From an uncultured Eubacteriales bacterium (GTDB lineage: Bacteria > Bacillota > Clostridia > Oscillospirales > Oscillospiraceae): a stretch of 7,381 nucleotides of DNA. The notes below the pieces were generated by a model that saw nothing but the letters and a program-made list of their open reading frames with translations, searched no databases and was not told the DNA's origin. The translations under genes were made by a program, and so were the position numbers. The DNA lies in assembly GCA_900545405.1 (NCBI GenBank), contig UQYT01000062.1:1-7381 (forward strand). The letters are read 5' to 3'. This document shows positions 1-4,996 of this stretch, in pieces (positions within the stretch are counted from its first letter, which is position 1; every line of letters starts with the position of its first letter).

Positions 1-2
1 AT

Positions 3-83
3 TCGACCCCATTTCTTTGGTGCTTGCCCAAAGAAACGGTGTCGAGCCGCCAAAGAAAAGCGCTTTTTTTACCTCGGCGGCTC
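3..83. repeat. Long imperfect hairpin followed by a second inverted repeat (candidate dispersed palindromic element)
   Basis: Two inverted repeats overlap here. The first has arms 3-20 and 28-45 around a 7-base loop. It is perfect over the inner 9 bases (TTTCTTTGG / CCAAAGAAA) and matches at 16 of 18 positions over the full arms. Read as minus-strand RNA, one of the two mismatches becomes a G-U pair. The second has perfect 8-base arms, GAGCCGCC (44-51) and GGCGGCTC (76-83), enclosing an AAAAGCGCTTTT palindrome (56-67). The 9-mer CCAAAGAAA also recurs at 50-58, so the left arm could pair with either copy. There is no convincing reading frame. The layout resembles repetitive extragenic palindromes, but its repetition elsewhere in the genome cannot be seen here. 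The first arm begins almost at the window edge, so the element may extend further left. Confidence 0.55.
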
Positions 84-137
84 CACCATTCGCGTGAGCG
101 CTACCGGTCGGTGGACTGTACGTTCCTCGCCCGACTT

Positions 138-170
138 GGGGAGGGCGGGGCTGGGCGGGTCGAGGGTGGG
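138..170 (+). other. Seven-tract G-run cluster, candidate G-quadruplex
   Basis: Seven runs of three or four G (138-141, 143-145, 147-150, 153-155, 157-159, 164-166, 168-170) lie within 33 bases, separated by loops of 1 to 4 bases. This satisfies the usual pattern for an intramolecular G-quadruplex several times over. The G-rich strand is the plus strand, which is the template for the minus-strand operon. The cluster lies about 23 bases beyond the end of the operon terminator. Whether it folds, or does anything, is inference. Confidence 0.5.
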
Positions 171-189
171 TGCGCACACGTAGGGGTGC

Positions 190-219
190 AAAAAGGCCCC
201 CGAAGTTTTCGGGGGCCTT
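190..219 (-). terminator. Rho-independent terminator of the alpha operon
   Basis: On the minus strand a 12-base stem (AAGGCCCCCGAA at 219-208 reading 5' to 3', TTCGGGGGCCTT at 204-193) closes a 3-base loop. It runs into a T-tract at 194-190, the first two bases of which are also in the stem. It starts 20 bases after the rplQ stop codon. Read on the plus strand the stem is followed by CTGC with no T-tract, so it should work in one direction only. It marks the end of the superoperon. Confidence 0.93.
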
Positions 220-239
220 CTGCTAACGTTTGGGCTCGA

Positions 240-581
240 TCACACGAGCTCGATGACGGCCATCTCGGCGGCGTCGCCGCGGCGGGGGCCGGTGCGGGTG
301 ACGCGGGTATAGCCGCCGTTGCGGTCGGCATACTTCGCGGCGGTCTCGTTGAAGACCTTGTGGGCCACGTCCTCGCGGGTGATGAAGCTCAGGGCCTGGC
401 GGTAAGACGCCATGTCCTTCTGCTTGCCGAGCGTTATCATCTTCTCAGCCAGCGGCTGGATCTCCTTGGCGCGGGTGAAGGTCGTCTCCATCCGGCCCTT
501 GTCCAGGAGATCAGTCACCTGCTGGCGCAGCATGGCCATGCGCGCCGCAGTCGGCTTGCCGAGTTTCCTTGTACCGGGCAT
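240..581 (-). CDS. rplQ: 50S ribosomal protein L17
   Basis: L17 is a large-subunit protein bound to 23S rRNA near the exit-tunnel side of the ribosome. The 113-residue product shows the family hallmarks. The N-terminal RKLGKPTAARMAMLRQQVTDLL is like the canonical RKLGR..xxRxAMLR start, followed by EKMITLGK near residue 50. The C-terminus is DRNGGYTRVTRTGPRRGDAAEMAVIELV, ending exactly where the family ends. Length is normal for the short bacterial form. A perfect AAGGAGG ribosome-binding site at 590-596 overlaps the rpoA stop codon and sits 8 bases before the ATG, so translation probably follows on directly from rpoA across a 13-base gap. It is the last gene of the operon, with the terminator just downstream. 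The usual Clostridia followers (energy-coupling-factor transporter genes, truA) do not appear in the 239 bases that remain. Confidence 0.98.
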   Translation of the reverse strand: MPGTRKLGKPTAARMAMLRQQVTDLLDKGRMETTFTRAKEIQPLAEKMITLGKQKDMASYRQALSFITREDVAHKVFNETAAKYADRNGGYTRVTRTGPRRGDAAEMAVIELV

Positions 582-594
582 TGTGGTTTCCTCC

Positions 595-1545
595 TTACTG
601 GTTGTCGTCGCTGGCCAGGCTCAGTCCCATCATGGCGAGCTTGTGCTCGACCTCCTCCAGGGACTTCCGGCCCAGATTACGAACCTTTATCATCTCGTCC
701 TGGGTCTTGCTGATAAGATCCTCGACAGTGTTGATGTTGGCGCGCTTGAGGCAGTTGAAGCTGCGGACCGAGAGGTCCAGTTCCTCAATAGTCATCTCGA
801 GCACCTTGTCGCGCTGGGTCTCCACCTTCTCGACGACGGTGGAGCGGCTCCCGATGCTGTCGGACAGGTCCGTAAACAGCGTGAAGTGGTCCACCAGTAT
901 CTTGGCGCCCAGCGACACCGCGTCGCGCGGGGTTATGGTCCTGTCAGTCCAGACCTCAAGCGTCAGCTTGTCGAAGTCCGTCTGGTTGCCGACACGGGTG
1001 TTCTCCACCGCGTAGTTGACCTTCAGGACCGGCGTGTAGATGGAGTCCACGGGGATGGTGCCGATTATCTGCTGCGGATTCTTGTTCTTGTCCGCCGGGA
1101 CATAGCCCCTGCCGTGATCGAGGGTCAGCTCCATCGACAGCGAAGCGTCCGGGCCCAGCGTGGCAATGTGCAGCTCCGGGTTCAGGATCTCGACCTCGCC
1201 GTCGGCCTTGATGTCGCCCGCCGTGACCTCGCACTCGCCGGAGGCCTCGATGTAGACGGTCTTGGGCTCGTCACTGTGGAGGCGCGCGATGATGCGCTTG
1301 ATGTTGAGGACGATCTCGGTCACGTCCTCCTTCACGCCGGGGATGGTGGAAAACTCGTGCTGGATGCCGGATATCCTGATGCTCGTCACCGCCGTGCCGG
1401 GCAGGGACGACAGGAGCACCCGACGGAGAGAGTTGCCCAAAGTCGTGCCGTAGCCGCGCTCCAGGGGCTCGATTACATACTTGCCGTAAGAATCGTCCGT
1501 AGGAGTTTCGATGCACTCGATACGCGGCTTTTCTATTTCAATCAT
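595..1545 (-). CDS. rpoA: DNA-directed RNA polymerase subunit alpha
   Basis: The alpha subunit dimerises to nucleate assembly of RNA polymerase, and its C-terminal domain contacts UP-element DNA and activators. The 316-residue product has the N-terminal assembly domain (about 1-230), including the conserved GNSLRRVLLSSLPG stretch at 37-50. A short linker follows, then the C-terminal domain (about 245-316). In the latter the DNA-contacting motif VRSFNCLK contains R261, N264 and K267, aligning by eye with E. coli R265, N268 and K271. NLGRKSL (290-296) is the second DNA-contacting loop. The protein ends soon after GLSL, without the longer proteobacterial tail. The ATG is preceded by AAGGAGGG (1557-1564) with a rather long 11-base spacer. 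It follows rpsD after an 80-base gap containing inverted repeats, and precedes rplQ, as in the alpha operons of Clostridia. Confidence 0.99.
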   Translation of the reverse strand: MIEIEKPRIECIETPTDDSYGKYVIEPLERGYGTTLGNSLRRVLLSSLPGTAVTSIRISGIQHEFSTIPGVKEDVTEIVLNIKRIIARLHSDEPKTVYIEASGECEVTAGDIKADGEVEILNPELHIATLGPDASLSMELTLDHGRGYVPADKNKNPQQIIGTIPVDSIYTPVLKVNYAVENTRVGNQTDFDKLTLEVWTDRTITPRDAVSLGAKILVDHFTLFTDLSDSIGSRSTVVEKVETQRDKVLEMTIEELDLSVRSFNCLKRANINTVEDLISKTQDEMIKVRNLGRKSLEEVEHKLAMMGLSLASDDNQ

Positions 1546-1625
1546 TTGCGAACTAACCCTCCTTCAAAATTTGCGCCATTGGGGGGCGCGCGCGTTGTTC
1601 AGCTTTCCAATCGAGGGTTTTTTTA
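1546..1625 (-). promoter_or_regulatory. rpsD-rpoA spacer able to mask the rpoA ribosome-binding site
   Basis: This 80-base gap is wider than most junctions in the operon. On the minus strand AACCCTC (1619-1613), just after the rpsD stop, is perfectly complementary to GAGGGTT (1561-1555). The latter includes the GAGGG of the rpoA Shine-Dalgarno sequence. The 51-base segment between them contains a small nested GC hairpin, GCGCC (1589-1585) with GGCGC (1577-1573). A 7-bp long-range pairing of this kind could lower rpoA initiation. There is no T-tract, so it is not a terminator on this strand. The function is inference. Confidence 0.35.
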
Positions 1626-2252
1626 TCACTTGGAATAGAGCTCGACGATGAGGTGCTCCTCTATCGGCAGATCTATGTCCTCGCGGGCGGGGACAGCGGT
1701 CACCTTCGCGATCATGTTGGCGGCATCATACTCAAGCCACTTCGGGGGCTGACGGAAGGCGTTGGCCTCCACGTTGGCCTTTATCTTTTCGAGGCTGCGG
1801 CTGCGCTCACGCAGGGAGACGACCATGCCCGGCTTCACCTGGAAGCTGGGGATGTTGACCTTGCGGCCGTTCACGGTGAAGTGGCCGTGGTTGACCAGCT
1901 GGCGGGCCTCCGCGCGGCTCATGGCGAAGCCGAGGCGGTAAACGACGTTGTCCAGGCGGCTCTCGCAGATGGCGAGCAGGTTCTCACCGGTCTGGCCGGG
2001 ACGGCGCTCGGCCATGTCGAAGTAGCTGCGGAACTGGCTCTCGAGGAGGCCGTAGTACCTCTTGGCCTTCTGCTTCTCACGCATCTGCTGGCCGTACTCG
2101 GAGGTCTTGCTCCTGCCCTGACCGTGCTGTCCGGGGGGATAGGCGCGGTTCTCCATTGCGCACTTCTGAGTGTAGCACCTGTCGCCCTTGAGGAAGAGCT
2201 TCTGGCCCTCCCTGCGGCACTGGCGGCAGACGGCGTCTGTATATCTTGCCAT
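1626..2252 (-). CDS. rpsD: 30S ribosomal protein S4, zinc-finger (four-cysteine) form
   Basis: S4 is a primary 16S rRNA-binding protein that starts small-subunit assembly. In several bacteria it also represses translation of its own operon. The 208-residue product opens MARYTDAVCRQC and carries C9, C12, C26 and C31, the CX2C...CX4C zinc site known from Thermus-type S4 and absent in E. coli S4. The GENLL..SRLDNVVYRLGFAMSRAEARQLV stretch (89-120) leads into the S4 RNA-binding domain (about 98-160, including NGRKVNIPSFQVKPGMVVSLRE). The C-terminus HLIVELYSK is canonical. A ribosome-binding site ACCTCCCC on the plus strand (2261-2268) lies 8 bases before the ATG. It sits between rpsK (19-base gap) and rpoA. 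Membership of this operon is typical of Clostridia and unlike Bacillus. If S4 regulates the operon, the rpmJ-rpsM gap is the natural target to test. Confidence 0.99.
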   Translation of the reverse strand: MARYTDAVCRQCRREGQKLFLKGDRCYTQKCAMENRAYPPGQHGQGRSKTSEYGQQMREKQKAKRYYGLLESQFRSYFDMAERRPGQTGENLLAICESRLDNVVYRLGFAMSRAEARQLVNHGHFTVNGRKVNIPSFQVKPGMVVSLRERSRSLEKIKANVEANAFRQPPKWLEYDAANMIAKVTAVPAREDIDLPIEEHLIVELYSK

Positions 2253-2271
2253 TTCTTCTTACCTCCCCTGA

Positions 2272-2667
2272 TTACACGCGGCGGCGCTTCGGCGGACGGC
2301 AGCCGTTGTGCGGGATGGGCGTGACGTCCTTGATCATCGTGACCTCGAGACCCGCGGTCTGCAGAGCGCGGATCGCCGCCTCACGGCCCGAGCCGGGGCC
2401 CTTTACGTAGACCTCGACGGTCTTGAGACCGTGCTCCATGGCGGCCTTGGCGGCCGTCTCGGCGGCGGTCTGAGCCGCGAACGGGGTGCTCTTCTTGCTG
2501 CCGCGGAAGCCCATGCCGCCCGCGGAAGCCCAGGAAATGGCGTTGCCGTTGGTGTCGGTGATAGTCACCATGGTGTTGTTGAAAGAAGAGCTGATATGCA
2601 CGGCTCCACGTTCAATGTTCTTCCGCTCTCTGCGGCGAGTGCGGACCTTCTTCTTGGGTGCTGCCAT
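2272..2667 (-). CDS. rpsK: 30S ribosomal protein S11
   Basis: S11 sits on the platform of the small subunit and helps shape the mRNA exit region, next to S18 and S21. The 131-residue product has a basic N-terminus (APKKKVRTRRRERKNIERG) and the conserved core HISSSFNNTMVTITDTNGNAISWASAGGMGFRGSKKSTPFAAQ (24-66). GPGSGREAAIRAL follows at 90-102, and the invariant end is DVTPIPHNGCRPPKRRRV. N121 in HNGC corresponds to the asparagine that is converted to isoaspartate in E. coli S11. Length matches the family. The ribosome-binding site GGGAGGG (2675-2681) abuts the rpsM stop and is 7 bases before the ATG, so the two are probably translated in succession. Confidence 0.99.
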   Translation of the reverse strand: MAAPKKKVRTRRRERKNIERGAVHISSSFNNTMVTITDTNGNAISWASAGGMGFRGSKKSTPFAAQTAAETAAKAAMEHGLKTVEVYVKGPGSGREAAIRALQTAGLEVTMIKDVTPIPHNGCRPPKRRRV

Positions 2668-2681
2668 TACATATCCCTCCC

Positions 2682-3050
2682 TTACTTCTTCTTATTGGCT
2701 ATCGTGCGCTTCGGGCCCTTGCGGGTACGGGCGTTGGTCTTGCTGCGCTGGCCGCGGACGGGCAGGCCCTTCCTGTGGCGAAGGCCGCGGTAGGAGCCGA
2801 TCTCGGTCAGGCGCTTGATGTCCAGCGCCACGCTGCGGCGCAGGTCGCCTTCCACGACGAAATTGTGGTCTATGCACTCACGGATCTTGGCCTCTTCCTC
2901 GTCGGTGAGATCCTTAACGCGAGTGTCGGGATTTATACCGGTCATCTCGAGAATCTTATTCGCGCTGGTTCTGCCGATACCGTAGACATAGGTGAGGCCG
3001 ATCTCTATCCTCTTGTCTTTGGGCAGGTCAACGCCGGCTATACGTGCCAT
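2682..3050 (-). CDS. rpsM: 30S ribosomal protein S13
   Basis: S13 lies in the head of the small subunit, touches the P-site tRNA with its C-terminal tail and forms bridges to the large subunit. From the ATG at 3050 the product is 122 residues and starts MARIAGVDLPKDKRIEIGLTYVYGIG, exactly the family start. FVVEGDLRRSVALDIKRLTEIGSYRGLRHRKGLPVRGQRSKTNARTRKGPKRT forms the conserved second half and basic tail. An in-frame TTG at 3059 would add three residues (M-R-K), but it has no homology support and would leave only 3 bases after the Shine-Dalgarno-like AAAGGAA (3063-3069). From that site to the chosen ATG is 12 bases, which is long. The site sits in a hairpin loop, described separately. The gene is preceded by a 136-base structured gap after rpmJ. 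Confidence 0.97.
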   Translation of the reverse strand: MARIAGVDLPKDKRIEIGLTYVYGIGRTSANKILEMTGINPDTRVKDLTDEEEAKIRECIDHNFVVEGDLRRSVALDIKRLTEIGSYRGLRHRKGLPVRGQRSKTNARTRKGPKRTIANKKK

Positions 3051-3186
3051 CTTTCGCAATCATTCCTTTCAATGATCTTCCCCGCGCCATTCAGGCGGAG
3101 GCTTGGTCCCGCCGGAGGGAACCTCCGTCCCGCGGGGGATGTGGTGTGCTCGGTGTCGTCTTGATATGGGTGTCTCTCTGAGGGTC
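3051..3186 (-). promoter_or_regulatory. Structured 136-base leader between rpmJ and rpsM
   Basis: This is the widest gap inside the operon, and it lies at the boundary where the alpha operon proper (rpsM-rpsK-rpsD-rpoA-rplQ) begins. On the minus strand a GC-rich stem-loop forms from CCCGC (3136-3132) with GCGGG (3112-3108) and CGGAGG (3127-3122) with CCTCCG (3118-3113). It has a 4-base bulge on the 5' side and a 3-base loop. A second CCTCCG at 3101-3096 can compete for the same CGGAGG, and CCGCC/GGCGG can pair between 3094-3098 and 3109-3113, so exclusive folds are possible. No coding frame or clear -35/-10 pair was found. In gammaproteobacteria an S4-binding RNA precedes rpsM. Whether this is an analogue is inference, and I see no sequence match to that RNA. 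Confidence 0.5.
3059..3076 (-). promoter_or_regulatory. Hairpin displaying the rpsM ribosome-binding site in its loop
   Basis: On the minus strand ATCATT (3076-3071) and AATGAT (3064-3059) are perfect 6-base inverted repeats. They enclose GAAAGG (3070-3065), the only Shine-Dalgarno-like sequence before rpsM. The linear spacer to the ATG at 3050 is 12 bases. With the stem folded, only the 8 bases 3058-3051 separate the hairpin from the start codon. The pairing is A/T-rich and would be weak, so it may breathe or depend on temperature or protein binding. Confidence 0.4.
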
Positions 3187-3300
3187 TCAGCCCTGACGCT
3201 GCTTGTGCTTCGGGTTCTCGCAGATCACCATGACTTTGCCATGGCGCTTGATGATCTTGCACTTCTCGCACATGGGCTTAACCGAAGGTCTGACTTTCAT
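3187..3300 (-). CDS. rpmJ: 50S ribosomal protein L36 (zinc-ribbon form)
   Basis: L36 is the smallest large-subunit protein and stabilises 23S rRNA structure around the peptidyl-transferase side. The 37-residue product runs MKVRPSVKPMCEKCKIIKRH through GKVMVICENPKHKQRQG, the standard length and sequence. C11, C14, C27 and H32 form the zinc site of the C+ form; C- paralogues lack these residues. The ribosome-binding site AGGAGG (3308-3313) is 7 bases before the ATG. It lies 46 bases after infA, the usual neighbour in Gram-positives, and is followed by a 136-base leader before rpsM. A longer frame on the same strand (3038-3271) is only a shadow of this gene. Confidence 0.98.
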   Translation of the reverse strand: MKVRPSVKPMCEKCKIIKRHGKVMVICENPKHKQRQG

Positions 3301-3328
3301 TTAAGCTCCTCCTATTCGGTTCGCACTT

Positions 3329-3344
3329 GAACGCTTCCGCGTTC
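3329..3344 (-). other. Perfect GNRA-type hairpin between infA and rpmJ
   Basis: GAACGC (3344-3339) and GCGTTC (3334-3329) pair perfectly on the minus strand around a GGAA loop, which fits the stable GNRA tetraloop pattern. It begins 2 bases after the infA stop codon. No T-tract follows, so it is not an intrinsic terminator. A role in mRNA processing or stability between infA and rpmJ is possible but inferred. Confidence 0.5.
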
Positions 3345-3346
3345 CC

Positions 3347-3565
3347 TTACTTGGATCTCCAGGTTATCCTGCCGCGAGTCAGGTCGTAGGGGCTCATCTG
3401 GACCGTGACCTTGTCGCCGGGCAGGATGCGGATGAAGTTCATACGCAGTTTCCCGGATATGTGGGCCAATATCGTGTGGCCGCCGCCGATGTCCACGTTG
3501 AACATCGTGTTGGGCAGGGATTCGACGACCGTGCCCTCAAGCTCGATCATATCGTCTTTCGCCAA
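3347..3565 (-). CDS. infA: Translation initiation factor IF-1, TTG start
   Basis: IF1 binds the A site of the 30S subunit during initiation and assists IF2 and IF3. From the TTG at 3565 the product is 72 residues, MAKDDMIELEGTVVESLPNT onward, with the OB-fold signature HTILAHISGKLRMNFIRILPGDKV (30-53) and SPYDLTRGRITWR near the end. Length and N-terminus match the family exactly. Another in-frame TTG at 3571 would add two residues. However, the ribosome-binding site AAGGGAGG (3575-3582) would then be only 3 bases away, against 9 bases for the chosen start. No in-frame ATG gives a full-length protein; the first is codon 6. The gene follows map after 28 bases. The rare start codon may limit its expression relative to the surrounding ribosomal genes. 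Confidence 0.95.
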   Translation of the reverse strand: MAKDDMIELEGTVVESLPNTMFNVDIGGGHTILAHISGKLRMNFIRILPGDKVTVQMSPYDLTRGRITWRSK

Positions 3566-3593
3566 ATTCAATAACCTCCCTTGCGGTTGCTCG

Positions 3594-4349
3594 TCATAGA
3601 TCCTCTGCCGTTGTCAGGATCTCGGGCTCGCCGTCCGTTATGAGGATGGTGTTCTCATAGTGTGCGGCGAGGCTGCCGTCGATTGTAACGGCCGTCCAGT
3701 CGTTGTCCAGCACCCGGACCTTCCAGTCACCGGCGGTGACCATGGGCTCGATGGCGAGGGTCATGCCCTTCACCAGTCTCGGGCCGTGGCCCGGCGCGCC
3801 GAAGTTGGGTATCTCGGGGTCCTCGTGCAGCTTGGCGCCGACGCCGTGGCCCTCGTATTCGCGCACGACCGCAAAGCCGTGGCTCTCGACATATTCCTGT
3901 ATCGCGTGGCCGATGTCCGAGATGCGGTAGCCCGGCCTGGCGAACTTGATGCCCTCGAAGAAGCTCTGCCGCGTCACCTCGATGAGCCGCTTTGCCTCCT
4001 CGCTTATCTCGCCGCAGGGGTAGGTCCCCGCGCAGTCGCCGTTGAAGCCGTGCACCTTCGCACCCACGTCCACGCTGACGATGTCGCCCTCGCGGACCTT
4101 TCTCGCGCCCGGGAAGCCGTGTACGACCTCCTCGTTCACCGAGATGCAGGTGCTTGCCGGAAAGCCGCCGTAGTTCAGGAAGGACGGGGTCGCTCCGGAG
4201 CGCAGTATGAATTTGTGGACTTCCCTGTCGATCTCACGCGTGGCCACGCCGGCCGCGATGGCCTGGCGTGCCACGGTGCGCGCGCCCGCCGTTATCCGGC
4301 AGGCCTCGCGCATGAATTCGATCTCACGCGGGGACTTGACTATTATCAT
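3594..4349 (-). CDS. map: Methionine aminopeptidase, type I
   Basis: This enzyme removes the initiator methionine from nascent proteins whose second residue is small. The 251-residue product has the pita-bread fold pattern, and its five metal ligands are all present: D94 and D105 (SVDVGAKVHGFNGD), H168 (EGHGVGAKLHEDP), E201 (AIEPM) and E232 (YENT). H77 in EVVHGFPG and H175 correspond to the substrate-binding histidines. There is no N-terminal zinc-finger extension, so this is the short bacterial (Ia) form. The ATG overlaps the adk stop codon by four bases (ATGA), with only a weak GGGG-like site upstream. This suggests its translation depends on ribosomes finishing adk. It is followed by infA, the order seen across Bacillota. 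Confidence 0.98.
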   Translation of the reverse strand: MIIVKSPREIEFMREACRITAGARTVARQAIAAGVATREIDREVHKFILRSGATPSFLNYGGFPASTCISVNEEVVHGFPGARKVREGDIVSVDVGAKVHGFNGDCAGTYPCGEISEEAKRLIEVTRQSFFEGIKFARPGYRISDIGHAIQEYVESHGFAVVREYEGHGVGAKLHEDPEIPNFGAPGHGPRLVKGMTLAIEPMVTAGDWKVRVLDNDWTAVTIDGSLAAHYENTILITDGEPEILTTAEDL

Positions 4350-4984
4350 AATTCGATCCCCAGCGTCTTTGCTATCTCGGCCGTGGTGGCCTCGATGGTG
4401 GGTTGGTTGTTCACCGACTTGAGCTTGCCGCGCGCGGCGTAGAAAGCCTTGAGCGGTTCGGTCTCACGGTGGTAGACCTCGAGGCGGGCCTTGACGGTCT
4501 CCGGGGCGTCATCCTTGCGGATGGTGAGCTCCGCGCCGCAGTTGTCGCAGCGGCCCTCGGTCTTGGGGGGAGCGGAAACAACGTGGTAGGTGGCGCCGCA
4601 GTTCGGGCAGGTACGCCTGCCGGACATGCGCTCGACTATCGTCTCGTCGGCTATCTCGATGGACAGCGCGCAGTCGATGTCTATGCCCCTTGCCTCAAGG
4701 GCCTCCGCCTGGGGGATCGTCCTCGGCATGCCGTCGAGGATGTAGCCGCCCGCACAGTCGGGCTCGGCGAGGCGCTCCTCGACGATGCCGATTATGACAT
4801 CGTCGGGAACGAGCCTGCCGCTTTCAACGTATTCCTTCGCCTTCAGGCCCACGGGCGTGCCGTTTTTCATGGCGGCCCGGAGGATGTTGCCGGTGGAAAT
4901 GGTCGGGATGGACAACTTACGGCTGAGTATCTCTGCCTGGGTGCCTTTCCCGGCGCCCGGCGCGCCCAAAAGTATCAGTTTCAT
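4346..4984 (-). CDS. adk: Adenylate kinase, zinc-binding LID form
   Basis: Adenylate kinase interconverts ATP plus AMP and two ADP in the cytoplasm. The 212-residue product starts with the P-loop GAPGAGKGT (7-15), then the AMP-binding TGNILRAA region (31-38). A Cys4 LID domain has C126, C129, C146 and C149 (CPNC...CDNC), the zinc-binding arrangement usual in Gram-positives. R88, R123, R156 and R167 fit the catalytic arginine positions. The normally conserved LDGFPRT motif reads LDGMPRT here, with methionine at residue 86. The ATG is preceded by GGAGG (4990-4994) at 5 bases. The gap to secY is 12 bases, and the stop overlaps the map start. Nothing suggests loss of function. Confidence 0.98.
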   Translation of the reverse strand: MKLILLGAPGAGKGTQAEILSRKLSIPTISTGNILRAAMKNGTPVGLKAKEYVESGRLVPDDVIIGIVEERLAEPDCAGGYILDGMPRTIPQAEALEARGIDIDCALSIEIADETIVERMSGRRTCPNCGATYHVVSAPPKTEGRCDNCGAELTIRKDDAPETVKARLEVYHRETEPLKAFYAARGKLKSVNNQPTIEATTAEIAKTLGIEL

Positions 4985-4996
4985 ACGTTCCTCCGA

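Noticed and set aside
52..75. Plus-strand intrinsic terminator at the AAAAGCGCTTTTTTT stretch
   Set aside because: The inner stem is very short and mostly A-T pairs, and the T-run lies inside the larger inverted repeat rather than after it.
24..713. A 229-codon plus-strand frame crossing the palindromes, terminator and rplQ
   Set aside because: It runs through two hairpins, the G-tract cluster and the conserved L17 gene. The translation has no family character.
412..1638. A 408-codon open frame on the plus strand opposite rpoA
   Set aside because: It lies fully antisense to rpoA and the start of rplQ. Its composition is a by-product of codon bias, with no recognisable domain.
1653..2324. 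A 223-codon open frame on the plus strand opposite rpsD
   Set aside because: Antisense shadow of S4, with no ribosome-binding context or domain.
3051..3186. Internal promoter for the alpha operon
   Set aside because: No convincing -35/-10 pair with proper spacing is visible on the minus strand. The region is better described by its RNA-level pairing.
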